Source: Lonicera japonica (taxonomy: Eukaryota > Streptophyta > Magnoliopsida > Dipsacales > Caprifoliaceae). From it: a stretch of DNA of 64,000 bases. The stretch is from positions 1-64,000 of the forward strand of contig JAKCWG010000326.1 of assembly GCA_021464415.1 (NCBI GenBank), written 5' to 3'. Position 1 is the first letter of the stretch, and every line of letters begins with the position of its first letter. The notes beneath the pieces are model-generated. The model was not told the origin of the DNA. It saw only the letters and a list, made by a program, of their open reading frames with translations, and did no database searches. The position numbers and the translations under genes were made by a program. This document shows positions 10,683 to 23,107 of this stretch, one piece after another.

Positions 10683-13600
10683 TATTTTATTGGAATAGTG
10701 GCTTTTTTACAGAGTTATAAAAAAAATACCAAACAATAGAACTCTTAATTAATGTTAGTAAAATTAGAAAATCTAGTCTCGTTGAACCTTTTTTCCCCTG
10801 AGAAAATTAGAGCTAGTCCCCGAGTTCGGACTTTTTTGAATGCAGTCCACCTTTGTAAAATTTAAAGATTGCGGTCCCTGAAGGCAGATACTGTTGGTGT
10901 TACTCGAGAATGATACTTTTAGTGTGAAGCAGATACCGTTGGTGTAACCTAAAATGGATACCATTAGTGTAAAGCAAATACCGAAATATACTGTGACGGA
11001 CACCATGATACATAGGGAATATCTGTCTCAAGAAACCACAAATCCTTTAAAGCTTTGATTTTAGGGGCTGATTCTAAACGTTCCTTTTTTTTTCCATATA
11101 CAACATTTTAGTCAAGAATTATCCTTCCCATTTATATCCTTGAGGGATAAGGTAACTTATAAAAAAAGCACTTTATTTGACCCTTTTCCTTCCTTCTCAG
11201 CACGCAGTCAATTAAATTTTGTTGTGATGTGAATCTATAAGGGAATTTTTGTTTTCGAATGTGAACTCAGTTATGTAACATAGTGTAGTTTGTACTATGT
11301 ACAATAAGATATCCTAACTTTATAATTTTCCAAAGTTAATTTTTTATGAGGAACGTTGTACTTAGCAACCCCTCTTTTTTCTTTTTAAGATCAATCAAAC
11401 TAAAGATGATTTTTGATAAATTGATTTGGTTTTCAATCACAACAAATTTCTTGAGAGTTGGATAAACTAGATTCTTAGGTTATAAGCAATGTTTTAGAAT
11501 GCACGAGGCAAGAAGTTGACAAAGCGCTCCGTGGCCCATCAGAAATATCCTAAGTCCAAGGTTTACACCTGTCCCGAAGAGTAACATGAAGTTCTTTTTT
11601 AATAATGATTTTTGCCTAATGAGGCTCAAGTCTCTCTTAATCAAGATTTATCAGTGATTTCTATCAAGAGAGATGGAAATGATATCTCTGGATCTTATAA
11701 AGCTTGCCATTTCCCTCTGCCAATTTAAACTAAACAGTGAGCTATTGAGCTATTTATAGATCCTTTTCAATTCTAGTTGTTTACGGTAAAATAGAGAAAA
11801 TCCTTCTTAGATTAATTTACTAAAAGCAATCCCATCATATTTTTCTTTACTTATCGAGAACTTCTTTTAACAACTTTGTAGGTGAAATTCCAGCGGAGAT
11901 AGGTAATCTCAAACTATTGGAGCGGTTAATCATACGGAATAGCTCTCTTGAAGGGTCAATTTGTAATTCTATCTTTAACATGTCCTCTTTGGAAATAATC
12001 AATCTCCGAGAAAATAACCTGACCAGAAGCCTCCCAATGGATATTCATTATAATCTCCCTTTTCTTCAAGAGCTCTATCTTGATAAAAATCAGCTTACGG
12101 GTCAGATTCCATCGAGCTTATGGGAATGCAAAGGATTGCAACTCCTCTCATTGGCTGATAATAAACTCACAGGGAGCATATCTAAGAATATTGGGAACCT
12201 TACGTCGCTCAAAAATCTACATCTTTCAGATAACAATCTCACAGGTACCTCCCAAAATCTAACTTAAAGTTATTTGACTAACTTATATATTAGGCCACAT
12301 TTTGCCAGTCCATCGATATATGAATATATATAAAATTATTTGATTCATGAATCATCCTACTATTGGTGTTTTGTTGAGAAGGTGAACATGTATAAAATGT
12401 TACAAATTTAAGGCCAAGTCTTAAGAAATGAAAGTACATATTCATACATCTTAAATTACATACACTAGAGAAATAAAATTGATGAGGTGAAAGCACTTTC
12501 TACTAATTTATATTGAAATCAAACAGCTCATCAATTAAAGTGAATTAACTTATAAAGTTGATTTTTCATGTAACCAAACAATCCTTCAGTGAATGTGAAT
12601 AGTGCTGTAAGCTTGAAAATCTCCCTAATATTTTAAATTGTCTCATGCCTGTTCACATGGCTTTAATTATTATGATACAAGTTAACAAGATACGAGTGTG
12701 TCGTCCTCTTGTAATACAATATATCACCGAACTACAAGAAAGAAGGAAAATTAATAGCTTTGTTTACAAACCGAAAAACCATTCTTTCACTATAATAGTA
12801 AGGCTCTGCAATTAGGAGAGGCAGAAAAGATCTAATGAGCAAGGTATATATGATGACCCCTTGCCAAATTTTCAAATTTGGAAATTTTAGAACTTAAGAT
12901 TATAGATATTCTAAATTTCATTCTCTTTTTGTGCATTTCAAATGGTGTGGTCCTCACAAAAAAAGGGTGGGGGTGGGGGGAAGGTATAGGGGATAGATGA
13001 CTCTCAAGGTTGTTCCATTGAAACATTCTGACTAGTAAAATAGTTTTTATTTTGAAGAAAACAATGATCACATATGATTCTCAAAACCATATTTTATCTG
13101 CAATTCTATTTGTAGTAGATGTTGCTAACCAAAGTATGCCATCCTATATTCATGTTGTGACAGGAACATTACCAAGTGAGATTGGTAACCTGGATTTGCA
13201 AATACTCTTTCTTGATGGAAACAGCCTATCAGGTCGTATACCTTTCGAAATCTTCAATATCTCAACTATTATTGACATTGCTTTGTCAATGAATCGGTTC
13301 TCAGGCCCTCTCCCATCGAGTATGGGACTTTGGATTCCCAATCTCCAAAGGCTTTTATCTAGGCAGAAATGGACTCAGCGGATCATTCCCGAATTCCATC
13401 TCCAATGCATCTAAGCTTACGATGATAGAGATGTCTAGCAACTCATTCACTGGCTTCATACCCAACACGCTTGGTAATTTAAGAGATTTGGAGTGGCTCA
13501 TGATTGGAGAAAATAATTTGACCGGAGAAGTTTTCACTCCAGAATTGAGATTCTTCAATTCTTTGACTAATTGTAAGAATTTGAAAATGTTGTCTATTTC

Positions 13601-15534
13601 ACTAAATCAATTCAATGGAATCCTCCCGGCTTCAATTGCGAACCTCTCGACTTCTCTTCGTATGTTCGAAGCATTTGGATGTAAAATTAGGGGCGAAATT
13701 CCCATCGGAATAGGCAACTTGAGCAGCTTAACAAACATAGTTTTGGATAGCAACGAGTTGACAGGATTCATCCCATCAACAATTGGAAGATTGGAAAATC
13801 TCGAACGTTTGTATCTTGAACACAACGATTTGCAAGGATCCATACCAAATGATCTTTGTCGGTTAGAAAGGATGGGAGATTTATACTTGAGTCATAATAA
13901 AGTTAATGGACCTATACCCTCATGTTTAGGTGAACTTAGAACAATGAGAAGGCTATTCTTAGATTCTAATAATTTGACTTTGACAATACCGTCAACCTTG
14001 TGGAGTCTTGAAGATCTTTTGTATCTAAATTTGTCCACAAATTTTCTTAGTGGCAATATACCATCAGATATTGGAAATTTGAAGTTGATAACACTAATGG
14101 ACTTTTCATTGAATCAGTTTTCAGGTGTTATCCCAAGCACCATCGCGAACGGCCAAATGCTAACTTTTCTCTCCTTGGCGCATAATAAGCTACAAGGACC
14201 AATTCCTCAATCATTGGGTAACTTGGTAAGCTTGGAATTATTGGATCTATCCATTAACAATTTGTCTGGACCAATACCCATGTCCCTTGAAAGGCTTAGG
14301 TATCTTCAATACTTTAATGCATCTTTCAATAGACTACAAGGAGAAATTCCCACAGGTGGACATTTTGCTAACTTCACATCATTGTCTTTTATGCAAAATT
14401 ATGGGTTATGTGGGCTACCTCGATTACAAGTCCAGCCATGTAACAATAGAACCTTCCACAGATCGCGGTTTAGAATTTTGTCTCTATTGAAATATATTTT
14501 ACCCCCTATAATAGCAATGATCCTTGCAGTTGCTTTAATATTTGTGTTAATGAGACACCGAAAAAGGGGTGCAGAATTACGAACCCAAATGAGTTCATTG
14601 CCTCATGCTTGGAGAAGGTTTTCGTACGCTGAGCTTTTGCAAGCTACAAATGGATTTAGCGAAAGCAATCTACTTGGTGTGGGGGGTGTTGGCTCAGTAT
14701 ACAAAGGGATATTGTCTGATGAGGTGAATATTGCATTAAAGGTTTTCAATTTGCAATTAGACGAAGCATTTAAGAGTTTTGATGTTGAATGTGGAGTGTT
14801 GCGTAATATTCGACATCGTAATCTTACTAAAATTGTTAGCAGTTGCAGTAACCCGGACTTCATTGCCTTGGTACTAGAGTACATGCCTAATGGGAGCCTT
14901 GAGAAGTGGTTGTACTCTCATAACTATTGTTTGACTATTCTAGAGCGGTTAAACATAATGATAGATGTTGCATCTGCCTTAGAGTACCTGCATCATGGCC
15001 AGACTACGCCTATTCTTCATTGCGATTTGAAGCCCAGCAATGTTCTACTCGATAAAGATATGATTGCACATGTTTGTGATTTTGGCATCGCCAAACTCTT
15101 AGGTGAAGATGAGTTTATGGCACAAACTAAGACCTTGGCAACAATTGGGTATATGGCACCAGGTAATCTTCCATCTTTATTATTTCAATTGTTGCTTTAG
15201 TTGTTTCATTCTTACAAAACGAAATGAATTTTTTTTATATAAAAAAATTGTCATTCCTCCATGTTCTTGCTCAATGCTTATTTATTTATTTATTTGCCCT
15301 TTTCCATGGAAAATGCCCAGGTTTCCTTAATTTTCATCTTCAATGTTTTTTGATTGCAATAATTTCCCAAACATTTTATTTTCACAGTTTGTTTTAGCCA
15401 AATTTATCCTATTAGTCGGCTTTTGGGGAATGACTTTTTCTATAAATTTGTTTCTACCTTTTGTGTCATGGTTCTCTTAGAATTCTATGTCTATTCGGTG
15501 ATAGTGTGTTAATGAGAAAGTCTTAAATAAAACA

Positions 15535-15740
15535 TCTTCAATGGTGCCATATCTATCTTACATTTTGTCCTAGTTGACACCTTATTTTCAAAAATAAAAT
15601 TAATTTTGTTGGCAAGGTGGCGTGGGATCCACTTAATGGTTTCCATGTAGTATAGAAAAGACAAAAATGGTGATAAAAAATTTCCATGTGCATTACTTGC
15701 CATGTCACATGGAATAGCATATTGAAACTCCCATTGGAGA
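15535..15740. repeat. possible MITE in intron 4
   Basis: The ends TCTTCAATGG and CCATTGGAGA are near-inverted. No clear target duplication was seen, so the class is uncertain. Confidence 0.3.
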
Positions 15741-16607
15741 GAGTGTTTACTATTTTGCATTTTTATTATATAAATTTGTATTGATAAAAAATACCATTAG
15801 AGATGACTTAGTTTTTCGTTTGGGGCTTTTTGACTATGCCTCATATTCTTAACACTTACCCTTGTTTATATAATCATTAGACGTTGCCTTTGCATGTGGG
15901 GAATGTCAAAGAATTACGTAAAAATAGGGGTAGTGTCAAATTTTTTAAATGTAATCTTTTGACTTAACCCATCATTCTTATGTAATTCTTTCACACTTCG
16001 CCGCATGCAAGGGCCAAAGTCTAATGTTTATGAAAATTTTGGTGTAAGTCTAATTTCACATATCTGTCAAAAAAATAGAGTCTAACTTCTCATATAAAAT
16101 GGGAGGCAAAGTTAAAAAACCCTCTCGTTTCCCATGTAAATTAACTCCAAAAAATCCATTTTTTTTCCGTGTAAACCAATTAAAAGCACCCTTGAAGTTG
16201 AAAATCATTTGATTTATTTTTTACCGTGAATGCTTTTATCATGCATAGAATATGGAAGAGAAGGAATAGTTTCCACGAAAGGAGATGTTTATAGCTATGG
16301 TATTCTGTTAATGGAAACATTCACAAGGAAGAAGCCAACAGATGAAATGTTTTCTGATATATTGACTATGAGGAGTTGGGTTTATGAAGCATCACTCGGT
16401 CTAATAGTTCAAGTTGTAGACGCCCACTTGATTCGAAGAGGAGATGAAGACTTCTTGGCCGTGAAGGAATGTGCCTCATCCATCTTACATTTGGCCTTGG
16501 ATTGTTCGACAAATATTCCTACACAGAGGATCAGCATGGAAGATGTTGTCGTTAGACTCAACAAGATCAAAATTATTTTTCTAAGGAACACTCGAAAAGT
16601 CTCATGA

Positions 16608-18018
16608 TAGAGGTAGCAAAATAACAACTATTAAATTACTGACTTTCTATTTTTGATTTATAATGTTGGCAATCTAAAATTTAGCCAGTGAATTCTCGTT
16701 GGTTCAAATATTGGGTTTATATACTTTTTCCTCGCTTTATTTCTTGTTATATGGTCATGTTAACGTGTCCTTAGAACGTTCTTAAAATGTGTCCTTCAAG
16801 CATTCTCATTTTTACTTTTGGTACTTTTTTTCATTGGTTCCGATATTTTTGTAAAAGAACATTGAATATTATAGCTAAACTTTTACTCTAGTTATTCCCA
16901 ACTTTGACACTTTTAGAGTTCACACAAAATACTTTGTTCGTCCAAAACTAAGAGTGTGTGTTTGACTTTACACACATTTTATGGCAACACTTAATTTCAA
17001 CATAATCAATGCTAAATAATAAAACTTCTTTACTATCATGAGATTTAGTACATTGAATATGTCCCCAAATGGGAAACTGGACTCTTAATATGGAAGGGAG
17101 CAGTGTGCTCTTAATTTGGGATGGATGGAGTAGTACGTATTTTTTCAGAAAAATAATTCTCCAGTTGGTTTGCCTAGTTGACTTGAACTATTTCTCGGAC
17201 TAATGCGTTATTTTAGGCATAGGTTTGAAGTTTGAACATTTATGAACAATGAATAAATCATGATGATGTCCAGAACAGATAGCAGTTGTACATATCCACT
17301 TGATGATATAGGAGCAGATGATTCGAGTTATATTTTTATGAATGGACAAGATGTTACAGGTCCTTTCTAAACTAAGTCTTCATTCTTACCAGCTTCATCA
17401 CCTAGTTATTCTTATCAGCTGCATCGATGAGTTGTACATTCTCAAAATGCACGACTTAGTAATGCACCTTTTGTGATAATCAGTTGATGAAACCAAAAAG
17501 AATATTATTTTTCCTGTTTAGAATTGTTATGTTGTTAATGATGGTGTGCGACCTTTAATGCAGAAAGAGGAAAACTATATAGAGAAATAAAGTGAAAGCA
17601 CTAGGGGTAGAGGAATTCAATTGGATCATATTTGGATGTTGATAGCTTTCCACACTTTCTATGAAATATTTGTTCATCTTTAGCAAACTTTAAGTTTATT
17701 TTCCGTAATCTTTCTATACACAATTAATCTCCTACTGTTGATTTTGTTTTCTTTCCAAGGACTTGATATTTTAAGGTGATTTTTGACTTGGGTACCTATC
17801 TGATGGTCGAAATTAGAATTGGGCACTGTTTATTTTAGTTGTTATTGTTACCTTGTAATTATCATAAATTAAAGTTTGTTACCTTATTTTCATCACTCAT
17901 TGTTACAGTTAGTGAGAAAAACACAAATCATTAGTGACAAAAAGGTACCCAAGTCGAAAGCACCCGGGATAGTTCTCTTGAGAGACGGCTAAAATATCAC
18001 TTCAACACCAGTGTAAAA
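16608..18018. other. non-coding, contains one MITE
   Basis: 3' flank of the receptor kinase. Apart from the MITE at 16932-17130 no gene or RNA was recognised. Confidence 0.5.
16932..17130. mobile_element. Stowaway-like MITE
   Basis: Ends CTTTGTTCGTCCAAAACTAAG and CTTAATTTGGGATGGATGGAG are imperfect inverted repeats flanked by TA. It is related to the MITE at 10366. A third, more degenerate copy seems to lie at about 18078-18290. Confidence 0.5.
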
Positions 18019-18852
18019 ATGTCCGGAAGGAAAAAGGTTAGGCCCATATTACCTGGAATTTTGGTTGCCTTGGTAAGTAATACTCCCTCACTCTCAAATT
18101 CAGATTCCAATTTTTTACTTTCTCACTATTTTAGAAAACAATATTTTTGACATAATCAATGGACAAAATAGAACTTGTTTACTACTTTAACATTTGGCGC
18201 ATTGATTATATGCAAAAAGGGAAGTTGGGCTCTCAATTTCGGACGTCCCAAAAAGTGATAGTGAACTTAATTAGGATTAGGAGATTAGTACGTTAATTTA
18301 ACCAATTTGCAGTACAAAAGGGGTAGATTAGGCAATCACTCATGCAAATCCTGTGTGAACTTTTTATGACAATTTCGTTTTGTTTATCTGAAGTATGGAA
18401 AACTGATGTCCATTTGGAACCAATAATATGGGCATCTCTTGTCCGTTTTAGTTGAGCCCGACTTCTCTTGTCCATTTTAAGGCCTAACCATTACGATACA
18501 GAAATTAGACTATTGTGGATGCTCTAGTGGACATATACATATAATATTTTTTATTTTATAGTGTTATACAAAAATATACACACATGTTTATATACTCGTT
18601 GTAGTATAAAGAAAAGGAAAAGGAAAAGGAAAAAAAGAAAATGAAAAATCGTGTTATTTGCACATTGTCAGGCTATACATGTTAGTTTTATAAAGCCTGG
18701 GTAGCGGCTAAAAGCATATATATTTCATGTATTTATAGGTACTTAATGTTCAAGACAGAGAAATAATAACAGCAGAGGAGTTTTGGGTGCCATTGGGAGC
18801 AATACTTGCAACAGAAACCATGCATATGAAGCTGCAAAGACGAATGGAATGA
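18019..18852 (+). CDS. possible two-exon 55-residue ORF, unknown
   Basis: ATG at 18019 opens 18 codons (MSGRKKVRPILPGILVAL) ending at a good donor (TTG|GTAAGT, 18073). An acceptor TTTATAG at 18738 leads into 37 open codons (VLNVQDREIITAEEFWVPLG ...), with stop TGA at 18850-18852. Phase is kept across the intron, which contains a degenerate MITE. I recognise no family. It could be the end of a decayed gene rather than a real small protein. Confidence 0.2.
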
Positions 18853-19067
18853 AGATTGAGTGGCCAAGTGCAAATTTATCGTGCAAACCGGAGGCTTATT
18901 CAGAGAAATTGCCCGAATGGGAGGTTGAAATGTGATATGAGGTTGGTGACTTGTGTTTTAAAGTTTAGAGATGTTCTTCAAATGAACTGAGACCTGTGCG
19001 AACCATTCATTCGAAGTTTAGCATTTGAACCTACTTATTACTCAAACAGAGAGTTTCAAACTTTTAA

Positions 19068-19333
19068 TGCTGTATTTGATAGGAAGAAAAAGTTGGAAGC
19101 AATGCCCTTATGTAGGAGGAAAAGTGGAAGCTAGAAAAGTGTAGGAAATAAAAGCGGAGGGAAGGGTGAAATTTCCTTTGTTTGATAACAAGGAAAAATT
19201 TATCCCTCTTATTTTCCATACCTCCTACCAAACAGAAAGGAGAGAAAACATGTTTTCTTCTTTTGGGATTGGAAAGTTCACTCTTCCTACTTTCCTTTCT
19301 TTCAATTTTTCGTTCTTTTCTACCAAACAAGGC
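19068..19333. mobile_element. possible MITE, TAA-flanked
   Basis: The ends TGCTGTATTTGATAG and CTACCAAACAAGGC are imperfect inverted repeats, with TAA on both sides (19065-19067, 19334-19336). This fits a PIF/Harbinger-type MITE. The arms are diverged. Confidence 0.4.
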
Positions 19334-19339
19334 TAAACA

Positions 19340-21348
19340 ATTAACATAAAAGAATAATCACACACTTGATAATATTAGAAGTAAATTTCCGTAATAACCA
19401 TTCCAACCTTAATCAATTAGTTTTAAGTATACTTACTGTAACAATTCCAACCTTAACTGGGATAAAAAGAGTTCAAAATTATAGATGTTTAACAAGTGTG
19501 CAACCCGTATGATGTGCGGATGTTTTAAAACATTCACATTATCTAAAAAAAATAGTTGAAGCTATAATTTCCATAATCTAGTTCATAAGATACACATTTT
19601 AAAAATAAATATAATTACATGAGAAATGCTATATAACAAAAGCAAAATTGGCTTTTGTAAACGGAAATAATGCATGCGCGATAATTCGTCTTGATCATCT
19701 AGAGATATGCAATAACTGTAAAGATACAAATAATTATATATTTTTTATTACATCACTAAATTTCTTAAAATTTGCATCATTAAAATATTTAAAAAAAATT
19801 AGCCACACAAATAAATTAAGGAGCAATATGATTTATGCCTTCACCATTAATATAATTAACAAATTGTATTTTGAATGTTGTTATAATACCATTCACTAGC
19901 AGTTGAAACAAAAATAAGAACTATGCAAATAAAATTGGTGCAGGAAAATTCTCAAATTGGTAATTGTAAAAACTATATAAGGATAAAATTAAACACGATA
20001 ACCATAAGAGAGAATCGTTCACAAATGTTTTCATTAGAAATTAAACGTTCACAAAACTAACCACCTATATATTAAATAACATTAAAAATTAAAATACATA
20101 AATCCAAAATATATTTTAAAATGCAGTTTTATGATAACCACATTTCTATTTGGTTTATTGAACAACATAGTTGGAAAATAGAAACTACAATAATCATAAG
20201 CAAAAAATATTGACATTGTAAAAGATATAAATAAAAACTTATCTAAGTTTTGGTATCTTGAAAGATGATGTCGAAGATAAAACCTGCAATACCAATGAAT
20301 AAGGTGAATTATAACGTAAAATATTAAAACAAGATTTTATGATGAACTTAGGATTCCAACCTTTTGTTTTCAAATTTTGAAGTAAAGAAAACATCTCTTA
20401 TATACCTTCTTAATTCCACTTCAAAGTAAAATCCGTTACCTTAACTAAATGTACATTAATGATTAATTAAGTTTTATGTGTTCTTAACCTTTTAGTTTCA
20501 TTACTTAAAAAAAATAAATTAGTTTTCTTTTAAACATGCAAGTCATCAGGTATATATTTGAATTTAATAGACTTTATGTCTTTTTACGTATTTGAAACAG
20601 CACGTGGAGTATTGCAATAAGTTGAGAGCTAATAAACAACCTAACACACAATACCAAAATGAAAGAGAGCATTTTACTATTACCCACATAAAAAGGTTGA
20701 TGTTGATTGAGGAAAAGCAAAAGCCAACACAGGTAGTAAATTATATTCCTTTTTTTTTTTTGGGCTATAAACTATATTTTTTAGTTAAAAAAAGTACATT
20801 AAAATTAATTAAGCCGCTGTAAGAGTGTCGGACTGCAATTTATTTTAGATTGATCCTTTTTTAAAAAAAGGAAAAGTTAATATTTCTAACTCAAGAGAAA
20901 AACAAAAAATCAACAAAAATGCTGTTAAGCCCCACCCAATTTACCCAACCTGGCCAAGCCTTCTCCAAAGAACTATGCTTATGATTTATGAATATAGTTT
21001 CAATTTCAATTTTTCATCCTAATTTTATGGACACATCCATATACATATATATTGGATATGGGGTTTTCCCTGTTTCATAGATTTTATGATATTTAATTTG
21101 TGAAATTATGATGGTTTTAATTTTGGGCACAATCCTTCACCTATATAAAATCCTTGAGAAGCAGATTGATGATCCTAGCTTGCATTATCCTCCTCTTCTA
21201 AAGTTTTCTTATTTCTATTTTATATATATTTTCATAAGTTTGGGCAGCATGATTGAATTCGTTCATTCGTCTTTCTGTCGATGTACGTATACATAGAAGA
21301 GACAGCATGCGCTAATAGCTAATGGGTTTTATCTTGGAGACCATATCG
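19340..21348. other. non-coding AT-rich DNA
   Basis: No supported gene. The sequence has long AT runs and only short chance reading frames. It ends at the left boundary of the retrotransposon nest. Confidence 0.5.
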
Positions 21349-21507
21349 ACCATTGTGAGAATCCGCAAATGCGACCCCCGGGTCTCATCCCCGTTCGTTG
21401 GGCATCTGAAGCGTCGGAAGGGATTCCGTCGCTCCATTTGCTTGGAGTTGTTTGATGATTCATATCGGGTGTCCCTACGTTTATTCTAGATGCAAAAGGG
21501 GTTCGTT

Positions 21508-21545
21508 CAGAGTCGCCAGTACGTTTTACGAGAAAACGGACAAAA
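21508..21545 (-). promoter_or_regulatory. conserved U5 hairpin with PBS-like motif (LTR 1)
   Basis: CAGAGTCGCCA (21508-21518) is followed by GTACGTTTT-ACGAG-AAAACGGAC. Read on the transcribed strand, a stem-loop is followed at once by TGGCGACTCTG, the first 11 nt of the real primer-binding site at 38105-38122. The same arrangement is at 38279-38289, 60171-60181 and 702-712. Confidence 0.5.
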
Positions 21546-22610
21546 AGGGTTGTGTAAGGGGAAAGGCTACAGATAAGCCTTTCTTTACACATTTGTCTGC
21601 AAAACCAGGATTCTATAGGGTTCGGGAACTATATTACGGTTTGGGAAGGTGTTAAGCACCCATTCCGCCCTTTCGGTCTCTAGTGGTCTTTATATGTTTA
21701 TTCTATGTTGAAAAACTTTGATGCTTTTACTGACAGTCTACTACTTTTCAAATGAAAACCCTAATTTCTGGGGGAAGACGGGAAAGGGATGAAAACCTTT
21801 GTGTTCCGAGATCCGATTTTTTATTATTGAAAGATGTAAATACAAATGACAAAAACCTTCTATTTTTGAAAAAGTATTCCGTATTATTTCCTCAGATAAT
21901 GACGGTTTTCTCGTGTTGTGATTACTTTTGTAAAAGTTCGGATCTATGTCGGGACTGATTTTAATATGGAACTAGAACTCTTTGGGGAGAGTTATCAATC
22001 ACGTCGCAGTCTATAGAGAAGACATGATATGTTTGATTCTAATTCCTAGATAAGTCGTATCAGTCTGGGTTTTGAAAACAGAATTTTATCCGGACGATAA
22101 CATACTTACTCTTCTGGTTTTGCAAATGGTTTTATCAGGGTTTTTTGTTTTGAAGACGGTAGACTATTTATAACTTGGCAATAAGTTTATTCAAATAAAA
22201 CGTGGACAAAATAACAGAAATAAAACAAGTACACAGATAGACCTATTTTTCGAGCGCGTTATAAACCTAGCACAACCATGTTGCCACTTCGCTAAAAGTT
22301 TACAATAAAACTAATATGCAAATATCTTATTTAATTACTAGAAGAAACTTTATTTACCTTCCCGACGAGAATAATAATAAGAAAGAGAATATAATATGGC
22401 AGAGAGATCTCCGGCGATAACAATCTTCTCCTTCTTCAGATATTTCCGAGAATTCGATTCCAGAGACGGGACACGTCAAGTGTCGGGAATAGATTCGATA
22501 ATTCTTCAGAGATAAGATGATAATATAAAATGCTTGAAAATAAAATCAGACTAAAGCTCCAGATTTTCCAGATTCAAGTTGCTGCCCCTGAACCCTTGGG
22601 GGTGTTGGCC

Positions 22611-22892
22611 TATTTATACTGCTCGGGGAAGATTGTCGCGCGACATTTCCCCCAAAAAGGCAAGCGTGGCACGACATATCTGTTTGTCGCGCGACATTCC
22701 TGTATGTCGTGCGATAAACGGCTGAAGTGATGGGTCCTGACACTGTGATGTATCAGAAAGTGGTTGGTCGGGTGCAGAGAGGGATTGTCGCGCGACATAG
22801 TGGGATTGTCGCGCGACATACCAGGGATTGTCGCGCGACAATGTGATATGTCGTGCGACAATCCTTCATAAAAATAGGTTTGTCGCGCAACA
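22611..22892 (-). promoter_or_regulatory. LTR 1 core promoter: TATA box and palindrome cluster
   Basis: TATAAATA on the minus strand at 22611-22618. Upstream (minus sense) are nine copies of a 12-bp palindrome. Exact TGTCGCGCGACA copies start at 22634, 22685, 22786, 22807 and 22829; degenerate copies start at 22665, 22705, 22849 and 22881. Most degenerate sites show C-to-T or G-to-A change at a CpG. The nearest copy is about 15 bp from the TATA box. Confidence 0.8.
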
Positions 22893-23107
22893 AACCCCCC
22901 TGGGGTAGTTTCGGGTGCTTGGGTGGGTCCCGGACTCCAAAAACAGTAGTTTTCGTAGGTCGTTAGGGTTGTTGCGGGGGTCACGGATCGGGGTGTCTAC
23001 AGACCCTCTCGACTCAAGCTCCTTGCTTTGCAAGGAATTGAGGCGACTGAAAGAGACCATGATCCATGGCTCCCGCATGAACTCTAAAGAAGTGTTTATG
23101 CAAAAAG

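Larger units (their letters stand above)
8733..16607 (+). pseudogene. LRR receptor-like kinase, subfamily XII type, non-RD (disabled)
   Basis: Five exons fit: 8733-9114, 9837-10202, 11882-12244, 13164-15162 and 16249-16607, with GT-AG introns in phase 1. Exon 1 encodes a signal peptide and LRR cap (CSWIGVSCD). Exons 2-4 encode about 20 LRRs, then a transmembrane segment (ILPPIIAMILAVALIFVLM) and a kinase with glycine loop GVGGVGSVYKG, lysine in IALKVF, C-helix Glu, HCDLKPSN and DFG. HCD instead of HRD marks a non-RD kinase, as in FLS2, EFR and Xa21; these are plasma-membrane immune receptors. Exon 5 gives the kinase C-lobe (GDVYSYGILLMETFTRKKPTDEMF). Two lesions are visible: TAG at 10178-10180 in the second exon and an extra T in the T run at 13353-13356, which shifts frame until an ORF resumes at 13422. 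Splitting the LRR region by three introns is unusual for this group. The ligand is unknown. Confidence 0.85.
21354..23001 (-). repeat. LTR 1 (3' LTR of element A)
   Basis: 1648 bp, TGTGAGAATCC...GGTGTCTACA on the plus strand. It is close to LTR 2 (roughly 3-4 percent different over the first 210 bp by eye) but has an extra block of about 86 bp near 22246-22330. Part of that block matches, in inverted orientation, a segment of the solo LTR at 1748-1794. LTR 3 is clearly more diverged. Confidence 0.92.

Noticed and set aside
22634..22892. The palindrome cluster as a CRISPR-like array
   Set aside because: This is plant nuclear DNA inside an LTR. Spacers are irregular and there are no cas genes.
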